Below are positions 6,586 to 13,455 of a DNA stretch of 16,022 nucleotides, piece by piece (the stretch's first letter is position 1; each line of letters starts with the position of its first letter). The stretch is from Caldilineae bacterium (GTDB lineage Bacteria > Chloroflexota > Anaerolineae > J102). Under the pieces are notes generated by a model. It made no database searches, was not told where the DNA came from, and saw only the letters and a program-made list of their open reading frames with translations. A program made the position numbers and the translations under genes. Where the stretch lies: the NCBI GenBank assembly GCA_003694905.1, contig RFJM01000339.1:1-16022 (forward strand). Direction: 5' to 3'.

Positions 6586-7080
6586 CTAACTGATCTCTAC
6601 CATCATCTCGCCCATACCTACCGTCTGGCCCGGCCGCACGCGCACTTCCGTCACTACGCCGGCCCGGGGTGCCTGGATCTCGTTCTCCATCTTCATCGCC
6701 TCCAATTCCAGCAGCGCCTGCCCCACCTTTACCTCGTCCCCCACACGCACGAACACCGCCGTGATCAGCCCGGGGATGGGTGCCTTCACACGGCCATCGC
6801 CGCTGGTCGGCCGCTCTACCACCGCTTCCAGATCACGGATCTCGGCTGCGTGCCACCCGCTCCAGGCCTTGATCCAGCGCAACTCCGTATCCAGCACGAC
6901 CTCGTAAGGCTTGTTGTCCACGATGATCCAGTGCATTGGGGTAGGCTGATCACCCTTGGGTACCCGCACCATCAGCTCTTCCCCGTTCACCCGCACGGAA
7001 AAAAACTCGGCACTGGCGGGCAGGTGTTGGATCTCTACTTCGAAGGTTGTACCTTCGATAGTGACGGCGTACTTGCTCAT
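6586..7080 (-). CDS. Biotin carboxyl carrier protein of an acyl-CoA carboxylase
   Basis: A 164-residue carrier whose lysine is biotinylated and shuttles carboxyl between the biotin carboxylase and carboxyltransferase encoded upstream. The C-terminal biotinyl domain (about 96-164) has VKAPIPGLI, then LEAMKMEN with the acceptor Lys130, then PRAGVVTEVRV. The first 95 residues are beta-rich and may dock the partner subunits, as the BT domain does in propionyl-CoA carboxylase alpha chains; that is inference. I chose ATG 7080, not the GTG at 7089, because GAGG sits 8 nt before the ATG and overlaps that GTG. The gap to the upstream biotin carboxylase stop is 10 bp. It is the last gene of the operon. 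Confidence 0.92.
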   Translation of the reverse strand: MSKYAVTIEGTTFEVEIQHLPASAEFFSVRVNGEELMVRVPKGDQPTPMHWIIVDNKPYEVVLDTELRWIKAWSGWHAAEIRDLEAVVERPTSGDGRVKAPIPGLITAVFVRVGDEVKVGQALLELEAMKMENEIQAPRAGVVTEVRVRPGQTVGMGEMMVEIS

Positions 7081-7090
7081 GGGATTCACC

Positions 7091-8572
7091 TCACTGGGGC
7101 AAACGGCGGGCCGAGCGATGCCAGCCCGTGGTAAGACGCTCGGGGATGACCGGTTGGGGTGCCTGATGGCGGCGCATGTAAGCCACCGCCATGATCACCG
7201 CCAGGTCGCGCAGGTGTGCTTCGTCGGCAGGTTCATTGAGACCGGCTTCTTGCGTCAGCATCGCCTCGTAACGGCCGGCCAGGAAGGCAGGATGATTGAG
7301 GATCCCCTGATGCAGAGGCAGATTGGTGGGGATCCCCTGGATGATGAAATCCTGCAAGGCGCGGCGCATGCGGCCAATACACGCGTCTCGACTCTCGCCC
7401 CACACGATCACCTTGGCCAGCAGCGGATCGTACACCCGCGGCACGTAGCCGCCGGTATAGCCGTAGGTATCCACGCGCACATGCAGACCCCCCGGCAGCC
7501 GGAAGCGCCGCAAACTTCCGGGGCTGGGCAGGAAGTTCTTCCACGGGTCTTCGGCGTTGATGCGACACTGCATGGCGTGTCCCTCGAAGCGGATATCTTG
7601 CTGACGCCAGCGCAGGGGTTCGCCCGCGGCCAGTCGCAGCTGTTCCTGCACCAGGTCGATACCCGTTACCATCTCGGTCACGGGATGTTCGATCTGGATT
7701 CGGGCCTTGAAATCGGAGAAATAGATCTCACCGCCCGGCTCCACCAGGAACTCCACCGTCCCGGCATTCTCATACCCAAACAGCCGCGCCAGCTCGATGG
7801 CCATCTCCCACACTTGCCTGCGCTGCTGTTCCGACAGACAGGGAGCGGGCGTTTCGCAGATGATCTTCTGATTATGATGCTGTAGCGCGCTGCAGCGCTC
7901 GCCCAAATGAATCACATTGCCGTGGCGGTCGGCCAGGATCTGCACATCCACGTGGAGGACGGGGTAGATGGCCCGCTCCAGATAGATGCGCGAATCGTGA
8001 TACACGGCCATGGCCTCCGCGCCCGCGCTCTGCACCATGCGCTCCAGTTGCTCGGGCCGCCGCACCAGACGCACGCCGCGGCCCCGCCCACCGCGCCGAG
8101 CCTTGATCACCACGGGATATCCCAGCTCATCCGCGGCCCGGCGGATGGCCTCCATGTCGCCGACGTTGAAGGCCGTGTCGGAATGCCTGGGCGTGCGGAA
8201 TCCCGCCTGCTCTGCCCGCTCCAGCATCGTCACCTTGCGGTTCAGCTCGCGGATCACCTGGCTGGGCGGGCCGATGAATACGAACCCCTCCTTCTCGACG
8301 GGTCGGGCGAAGTCGTAACGCTCGGCACCAAAACTGTAGCCGGGGTGGATGGCCTCGGCGCCCGTGGCGTGCGCGATCTCCAGGATCTCAGCCGCCTGCG
8401 GATCATCGACCTTCTGCTTCAGCGCAATCGCTTCATCGGCCAGCCGCACATGCAGCGAATGGATATCCTCTTCGTGGTAGACGGCGATCGTCCAGATGCC
8501 CATATCGCGCAGGGTGCGGATGATGCGCACTGCAATCTCGCCGCGGTTGGCGATCAGAACCTTGTTGAACAT
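7091..8572 (-). CDS. accC: Biotin carboxylase subunit of an acyl-CoA carboxylase (divergent active site)
   Basis: An ATP-grasp enzyme that carboxylates biotin on the carrier protein using ATP and bicarbonate. It has 493 residues, starting MFNKVLIANRGEIAVRII. By alignment from memory to E. coli AccC, K113, K157, H207, Q231, K236, E274, R291, Q293, E295 and R337 match the catalytic and ligand-binding set. However, the metal-site Glu288 and Asn290 positions are Asp287 and Lys289 (YFSDFKARIQIEH), and the glycine-rich lid reads KARRGGRGRG instead of KASGGGGGRG. The segment around 225-242 is also altered (ERCSALQHHNQKIICETP). ATG 8572 was chosen because GAGAGG lies 7 nt upstream; the gap to the carboxyltransferase stop is 13 bp. 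It may be active with altered kinetics, or specialised. Confidence 0.9.
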   Translation of the reverse strand: MFNKVLIANRGEIAVRIIRTLRDMGIWTIAVYHEEDIHSLHVRLADEAIALKQKVDDPQAAEILEIAHATGAEAIHPGYSFGAERYDFARPVEKEGFVFIGPPSQVIRELNRKVTMLERAEQAGFRTPRHSDTAFNVGDMEAIRRAADELGYPVVIKARRGGRGRGVRLVRRPEQLERMVQSAGAEAMAVYHDSRIYLERAIYPVLHVDVQILADRHGNVIHLGERCSALQHHNQKIICETPAPCLSEQQRRQVWEMAIELARLFGYENAGTVEFLVEPGGEIYFSDFKARIQIEHPVTEMVTGIDLVQEQLRLAAGEPLRWRQQDIRFEGHAMQCRINAEDPWKNFLPSPGSLRRFRLPGGLHVRVDTYGYTGGYVPRVYDPLLAKVIVWGESRDACIGRMRRALQDFIIQGIPTNLPLHQGILNHPAFLAGRYEAMLTQEAGLNEPADEAHLRDLAVIMAVAYMRRHQAPQPVIPERLTTGWHRSARRLPQ

Positions 8573-8585
8573 GTTGCTTCCTCTC

Positions 8586-10121
8586 TCAAGTGGGCGCAAT
8601 CCCGTGCTTCTTGGGCAGATGCCTCTCCCGCTTCGACAGAGCCACTTCCAGTGCGCGAATCAGCACGCGACGGGTGTCGCGCGGCTCGATGACATCATCG
8701 ATCAGCCCGCGGGCGGCAGCCACATAGGGATTGTTGAACTGGCGCTCATACTCGGCCACCAGCTTCTTGCGCACTTCCTCCGGATTCTCCGCCTTCTCCA
8801 TCTCCTTGCGGAAGAGGATGTTCACCGCGCCCTCGGCCCCCATCACCGCGATCTCGGCATTGGGCCAGGCAAAGAGCAGATCCCCCCGCAGGCCCTTGCT
8901 GCTCATCACACAATAGGCGCCGCCGTAACTCTTGCGTAGAATCACCATCAGTTTGGGCACCGTCGCCTCGCTGTAGGCATAGATCATGCGGGCGCCGTTG
9001 CGGATGATACCCCCATATTCCTGGTGCCGTCCCGGCAGGAAACCGGGCACATCCTGCAAGGTTATGATGGGGATGTTGAAAGCATCGCACACGCGAATGA
9101 AATGGGAAGCCTTAACCGATGCTTTGATGTCGATGGTCCCGGCCAGCACCATGGGCTGATTGGCCACAATGCCCACCACCCATCCGTTCATGCGGGCAAA
9201 GCCCACCACGATGTTCTGGGCAAAAAGCTGGCGGACTTCGAAGAAACGGCCGTCGTCCACAATGCTGGCAATCACCTTGCGCACGTCGTAGGGCTTGTGC
9301 GGATCCAGCGGCACGATCTCTTCCAGCTCGGGGCAGCGCCGTCGCGGGTCGTCTACCGGCGGCACATAGGGCGGATCATCCTGGTTGTTGGACGGGAGAT
9401 AGCTCAGTAGCTCGCGCACCATGCGCAAGCACTGGTGATCGTCTTTAGCCAGGAAATGGCTCACACCACTCTCGGTGCTGTGCGTATAACCCCCACCCAA
9501 TTCCTCAAAGGTGACCTCCTCTTGCATGACGGCCTTCACCACCTGAGGGCCGGTGATGAACATGTAGCTGTTTTCGGTCATGAAGACGAAGTCGGTCAGG
9601 GCGGGGGAGTAGACCGCACCGCCGGCACACGGCCCCAGGATCACGGAGATCTGGGGGATCACGCCCGAGGCCTCGCAATTGGCATCGAAGATGCGCGAGT
9701 AGCCGGCCAGGCTGTCCACACCTTCCTGGATGCGAGCACCCCCCGAATCATTCAGGGCAACAAAGGGCGCGCCGAACTTCATGGCCATCTGCATGACCTT
9801 CACGATCTTGTTGGCGTGCATCTCGCCCAGCGAACCGCCCATCACGGTGGCGTCTTGCGAGGCCACGAATACATGGCGGCCGTGGATGCGGCCAAAGCCC
9901 GTTACCACACCGTCGCCGTGACGCGAGCTGCGGCCGTCCATGTAGCGCTCCGTCCGGGGCAGGACCAGTGTGTCGATCTCCTCGAACGTGTTCGGGTCGA
10001 AGAGAAGCTCGATACGTTCGCGCGCGGTCAGACGCCCTTTCTTGTGCTGGCGCTCGCGGTCCTTCTCGCTGCCGTAGGCAATGGCTTTCAGTCTACGCAG
10101 GTAATCAATGGATGATTGCAA
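8586..10121 (-). CDS. Acyl-CoA carboxylase carboxyltransferase (beta) subunit, propionyl/acetyl-CoA type
   Basis: Transfers carboxyl from carboxybiotin to an acyl-CoA, giving malonyl- or methylmalonyl-CoA. It has 511 residues, the usual length for PccB/AccD5-type subunits with N and C crotonase-fold halves. Motifs are KGRLTARERIELL (28-40), NDSGGARIQEG (124-134), GPCAGGAVYSPALTDF (163-178), DVPGFLPG (357-364) and KSYGGAYCVMSSKGLRGD (397-414). Cys404 sits at the position reported to tune acetyl- versus propionyl-CoA preference in Streptomyces (Asp or Ile there), so the substrate is open. The start is TTG 10121 with GGGAG 6 nt upstream; the frame stays open further upstream, but that part overlaps the PPTase gene and shows no homology. 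The PPTase stop is 44 bp upstream. Confidence 0.95.
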   Translation of the reverse strand: MQSSIDYLRRLKAIAYGSEKDRERQHKKGRLTARERIELLFDPNTFEEIDTLVLPRTERYMDGRSSRHGDGVVTGFGRIHGRHVFVASQDATVMGGSLGEMHANKIVKVMQMAMKFGAPFVALNDSGGARIQEGVDSLAGYSRIFDANCEASGVIPQISVILGPCAGGAVYSPALTDFVFMTENSYMFITGPQVVKAVMQEEVTFEELGGGYTHSTESGVSHFLAKDDHQCLRMVRELLSYLPSNNQDDPPYVPPVDDPRRRCPELEEIVPLDPHKPYDVRKVIASIVDDGRFFEVRQLFAQNIVVGFARMNGWVVGIVANQPMVLAGTIDIKASVKASHFIRVCDAFNIPIITLQDVPGFLPGRHQEYGGIIRNGARMIYAYSEATVPKLMVILRKSYGGAYCVMSSKGLRGDLLFAWPNAEIAVMGAEGAVNILFRKEMEKAENPEEVRKKLVAEYERQFNNPYVAAARGLIDDVIEPRDTRRVLIRALEVALSKRERHLPKKHGIAPT

Positions 10122-10165
10122 GATTCTCTCCCGATTAGGATGATAAGGGGCGAACCGTCCCCGAC

Positions 10166-10930
10166 TCAACAGGCAAGCAGCAGATCGTCCGTCAGCGACA
10201 TGCCCTGAGCCCGACTCCAGATGGCCAGGGTCAGGACATAGTTGTCGTCCACCCGCCACCAGGCGCGGTACGTCCCTGCAGTTGGGGCGCTGGTGATAAG
10301 GGTCGGGTCCAGGTCTATGCCGAGGGGATTCCAGTCGTGTGGCCGGGCCGGGAGAAGCGGTTCGCAGGAAATGGCCTGTGGAACCGCACGGCCGTTCAAT
10401 CGCAATGCTTTGAAGACGGCTTCTTTCACACTCCAGAACAGGGTGAGGTAGATGTCTTGCTCCCCTGCTATAACACGTTGGGCAAAGTTTCGTTCCGCCG
10501 GACTGAGCAAATCCTCCCATGCTGCGGCCGGTCGTGCCACCACTCTTTCGATATCGACGCCGACGAAGAGTGCCGGCTCCAGGCTGACCGCGCAGAAACC
10601 GCGGTGTCCGGTATGGCTGATGGAGAGGCAGTAGGGCAGCCGGCAACCCGTGTGGCGATAGCCGTCGGCCAGCCGGGCATAGGGTGCGCCCCCCCGCTCG
10701 TTGGCGATGACAATGCGGGATAGCGCCGGATACCGGCCTTCGCCGTCGGCGAGCACCCTTTGTAGCAGGTGCTTGGCGGTCCAGCGGCCCAGCAGCCAGT
10801 CACGGCGGCGGCGCGGCGTTCGCAGCCGCGTGAACTCTGCCATCTCCTCCGGGTGCAGCAGGCCGGGGGGCGGCTGTCCTGCAGCCAAAGGGGGATAGGA
10901 AGCAGACGATTGTTGCAGCCAATAGAGCAT
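10166..10930 (-). CDS. 4'-phosphopantetheinyl transferase (Sfp superfamily)
   Basis: Transfers phosphopantetheine from CoA to a conserved serine of acyl or peptidyl carrier proteins. At 254 residues it is Sfp-sized rather than AcpS-sized, as a pseudo-dimer. Motifs are RWTAKHLLQ (49-57), LSISHTGHRGFCAVS (102-116), the Mg-binding GVDIE with D126 and E128 (124-128), and FWSVKEAVFKAL with W166, K169, E170 and K174 (165-176). It is the first gene of the carboxylase operon, 44 bp ahead of the carboxyltransferase. This links it to fatty acid or polyketide synthesis using malonyl-type extenders; no carrier protein gene is in the window. The ATG at 10930 has no Shine-Dalgarno and may start a leaderless message. 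Confidence 0.93.
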   Translation of the reverse strand: MLYWLQQSSASYPPLAAGQPPPGLLHPEEMAEFTRLRTPRRRRDWLLGRWTAKHLLQRVLADGEGRYPALSRIVIANERGGAPYARLADGYRHTGCRLPYCLSISHTGHRGFCAVSLEPALFVGVDIERVVARPAAAWEDLLSPAERNFAQRVIAGEQDIYLTLFWSVKEAVFKALRLNGRAVPQAISCEPLLPARPHDWNPLGIDLDPTLITSAPTAGTYRAWWRVDDNYVLTLAIWSRAQGMSLTDDLLLAC

Positions 10931-10936
10931 AAATCA

Positions 10937-10966
10937 AGTATGGCAGAAAACCGCCGGGCGTGCCAA
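10937..10966 (-). promoter_or_regulatory. Promoter of the PPTase-carboxylase operon (predicted leaderless)
   Basis: Minus strand: -35 TTGGCA (10961-10966), 18-nt spacer, -10 CATACT (10937-10942). A start 7 nt after the -10 box would fall on the A of the PPTase ATG at 10930, and no ribosome binding site precedes that ATG. Confidence 0.45.
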
Positions 10967-11101
10967 ACCGCCTCTTGCCGGGATAGTGGTGAGAGCGGCG
11001 CCTTGCCCTCGGGCCCGTTCGGACTCCCGGCCGGCGCGTATGCGGCTCGATCTCGCCCCACCATCCGCCTCAAGTCCTATATCTTTTCCTCCTCCAGACC
11101 G

Positions 11102-11130
11102 ATGACAGATACGCCGGGCTTTGCTATACT
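11102..11130 (+). promoter_or_regulatory. Sigma-70-type promoter for the two-component genes
   Basis: -35 ATGACA (11102-11107), 17-nt spacer, -10 TATACT (11125-11130). The predicted start is near 11137, about 60 nt before the ATG at 11196. It is divergent from the PPTase operon promoter, with about 135 bp between the two -35 boxes. Confidence 0.6.
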
Positions 11131-11195
11131 GCAATCAACACGGCGATGCTTTTCCCAATCGGATAGCGGCGAATGCCTCTCCTCCGCTCTTTCTC

Positions 11196-12677
11196 ATGCA
11201 ACAACGACGACGTGTACTCTTCTCCAGTCTCAAGTGGCGTCTGACCTTCTATTTCGTACTGGCGATGTTCGCGTCTGTCGTGCTGGTGGAGATCGTCATG
11301 TTCGTCTCCTTTCAGCAGATCGTCGAGTTCACGGCACTCCCCGATCGCGTCATCGAGTTGCAGATGGAGGGGCTGGCATTGCAACTGGAGCCCTTTCTTG
11401 CTTCGGATCTGACGGCAGTCGATCTGCAGCAGTGGCTGGAAAGGCGTGTGCCTGTGCGCGAGGGAGGCAGCGGACTCGCCCTCTTCTTCGGCACTCAGGC
11501 CGCGCAGCCGCCGGCGAGTTTGCCCTCCTTCTATGACCTGCTGGTTGTGACCGACGCTCGCGGCGCCGGGCTGGCCGCCAACGTTCCGACGTCCTTGCGG
11601 AAAGGCTGGCCGACCGCCCCCTTCTATGATCCCCAATATCCCGAAGAGAGCGCGAACCTGTTGCAGGGGGGGCTGGAAGGACGCATCGGGGTTCGGCATC
11701 TGTCCGACGGTGCCATCCTGGCCGCCCATCCCCTTGCCAAAAACGGCGGCGCCATCTACCTGCGCATGGTCTCCCTCGCCCCTCGCGGCGTGCTGGGACG
11801 AGTACTACGCTACGGTGCCGTGGCCGGCAGCTGGTTTGCCGGCAGCTTTCGTCTCCTCCCGGCCATCATTCTCGGCTTCCTCACTGCCTCGTGGCTCAAC
11901 CGGCGTCTGCAGGCACTGAACGCCGTCACCGATGCCTGGGGCCAGGGTGACTTCAGCGTCCAGGTGGACGATCGCTCGCAGGATGAGATCGGCCAGTTGG
12001 CCCGCCGTCTCAACCGCATGGCCGAGCAGTTGCAGAGCGTCCTGGAAATGCGCGAACAACTGGCCACCCTGGAAGAGCGCAATCGCCTGGCCCGAGACCT
12101 GCATGATTCGGTAAAACAACAGGTCTTCGCCACATCCATGCAGGTCGGCGCGGCCCGAGCCCTGCTGGAGCGAGACCCCGAAGCCGCAGCACGGCATCTG
12201 GCCCAGGCCGAAGCTCTCTCCCATCAAGCCCAGCAAGAGCTCACCAGCTTGCTGCGTCAGTTACGTCCCGTGGCTCTGGCGGGCAAGGGGCTGGTCGCAG
12301 CCCTGCGAGAATATGTCGACAATTGGAGCCAGCAAACCGGCATTCTGGCCCGAGTCCGCGTGGAGAACGAACGCCGCCTGTCCATCGCCGTGGAACAAAC
12401 CCTCTATCGTATTGCCCAGGAGGCCCTTGCCAATGTCGCCCGGCACAGCCATACCGAGCATGTGGACCTTTACCTGTGCTTTAGCGACGAGCAGGTGGTG
12501 CTCGGCGTCCAGGATTACGGCCGGGGTTTCGATCACGCCAGCGCCCGAGGTAAAGGCCAGGGGTTGATCAATATGGAGGAACGCGCGGCCGCTCTGCATG
12601 GCAGGCTGACCGTGGAAAGCCGGCCCGGCGAGGGTACCTGTCTGACCGTTTCCCTCCCTACGGAGATAACTCTATGA
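11196..12677 (+). CDS. Sensor histidine kinase, NarL/DegS-type (HisKA_3)
   Basis: Membrane sensor kinase, 493 residues. There are transmembrane segments at about 17-38 and 214-232, with a roughly 175-residue extracytoplasmic region between them that I cannot assign. A HAMP linker (232-284) follows, then a short coiled coil, the HisKA_3 dimerisation region with EERNRLARDLHDSVKQQVF and phospho-accepting His303, and a HATPase_c domain: N-box EALANVARHSH (409-419), DYGRGFD (440-446) and GQGLINMEERA (455-465). ATG 11196 was chosen because the longer open frame upstream would begin inside the promoter. No Shine-Dalgarno is visible. The stop overlaps the response regulator start by 4 bases, so the pair is coupled. 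Confidence 0.92.
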   Translation: MQQRRRVLFSSLKWRLTFYFVLAMFASVVLVEIVMFVSFQQIVEFTALPDRVIELQMEGLALQLEPFLASDLTAVDLQQWLERRVPVREGGSGLALFFGTQAAQPPASLPSFYDLLVVTDARGAGLAANVPTSLRKGWPTAPFYDPQYPEESANLLQGGLEGRIGVRHLSDGAILAAHPLAKNGGAIYLRMVSLAPRGVLGRVLRYGAVAGSWFAGSFRLLPAIILGFLTASWLNRRLQALNAVTDAWGQGDFSVQVDDRSQDEIGQLARRLNRMAEQLQSVLEMREQLATLEERNRLARDLHDSVKQQVFATSMQVGAARALLERDPEAAARHLAQAEALSHQAQQELTSLLRQLRPVALAGKGLVAALREYVDNWSQQTGILARVRVENERRLSIAVEQTLYRIAQEALANVARHSHTEHVDLYLCFSDEQVVLGVQDYGRGFDHASARGKGQGLINMEERAAALHGRLTVESRPGEGTCLTVSLPTEITL

Positions 12678-13327
12678 ACGAGCCCATAACCGTGCTCTTG
12701 GTAGACGACCATGCCATCGTGCGCCAGGGCATACGCGCCTATCTGGACACCCAGCCCGATATCGAAGTAGTGGGCGAGGCCCAGACCGGCGCCGAAGCCA
12801 TCACCCTGGCCCAGGAAACCGCGCCCGACGTGGTGCTGATGGACCTGCTCATGCCCGACACCGACGGCGTCGAGGCCACCCGCGCCCTGCGCCGAATCAG
12901 CCCCCACTCCCAGGTGGTCATCCTGACATCCTATCATGAAGACGAACATATCTTTCCGGCCATCAAGGCAGGTGCACTCTCCTACCTGCTCAAAGATATC
13001 GCACCCCACGAACTGGCGGAAGCCGTACGCCGGGCGGCTCGTGGCGAAGCTTCTATCCATCCCAGCGTGGCCACCCGTCTTGTTCAGGAGGTGCGCCGTC
13101 CCAGTCACCATCCCATCAACCCTTTCGCCGAACTCAGTGACCGGGAGTTCGAAGTCTTACGGTTGATCGCCGAAGGGCTCGACAACGCCACCATCGCCGA
13201 ACGCCTCTCCATCAGCGAGAAGACCGTGAAAAGCCATGTCAGTAACATCCTCGGCAAACTCCATCTTGCCGACCGCACCCAGGCGGCGGTCTTCGCCTGG
13301 AAGGAGGGTATCGCCCGTTCGAGATAG
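12674..13327 (+). CDS. Response regulator, NarL/FixJ family
   Basis: DNA-binding partner of the upstream kinase, 217 residues. The receiver domain (about 5-120) has the acidic pair D11 and D12, phospho-acceptor Asp57 in VVLMDLLMPD, Thr85 in VILTSYHE and Lys107 in LLKDIAP. The LuxR-type helix-turn-helix (about 150-212) reads LSDREFEVLRLIAEGLDNAT, then SISEKTVKSHVSNIL. All phosphorylation residues are present. The ATG has GGAG 8 nt upstream and overlaps the kinase stop (ATGA). Targets are unknown; the secreted modular protein starting 129 bp downstream on the same strand is a natural candidate. No clear terminator lies between them. Confidence 0.95.
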   Translation: MNEPITVLLVDDHAIVRQGIRAYLDTQPDIEVVGEAQTGAEAITLAQETAPDVVLMDLLMPDTDGVEATRALRRISPHSQVVILTSYHEDEHIFPAIKAGALSYLLKDIAPHELAEAVRRAARGEASIHPSVATRLVQEVRRPSHHPINPFAELSDREFEVLRLIAEGLDNATIAERLSISEKTVKSHVSNILGKLHLADRTQAAVFAWKEGIARSR

Positions 13328-13455
13328 CGAGGAGAGGTGCCGTCGGCCGATGCAGTCGACATCGCCGCCGGCTCACAAACCGTGCCAACGCCGGGGAAAG
13401 CTCGCCGTGTTGTCGTACATCCGCCTACCCACCTGCTTGACCCGGAGTTTGCACC

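Noticed and set aside
7091..8572. Biotin carboxylase as a pseudogene
   Set aside because: Despite unusual residues the frame is intact, of family length, with good ribosome site and tight operon spacing.
8573..8599. Longer N-terminus for the biotin carboxylase
   Set aside because: It needs a TTG overlapping the carboxyltransferase stop region; ATG 8572 has GAGAGG at 7 nt and matches the family start MFNKVLIANRGE.
10122..10646. Upstream extension of the carboxyltransferase frame by 175 codons
   Set aside because: It overlaps the PPTase gene in another frame, has no carboxyltransferase features, and the family start fits the TTG at 10121 with its ribosome site.
11121..11195. Earlier start for the histidine kinase
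   Set aside because: It would begin inside the -10 box of the predicted promoter; ATG 11196 gives a normal membrane-protein N-terminus.
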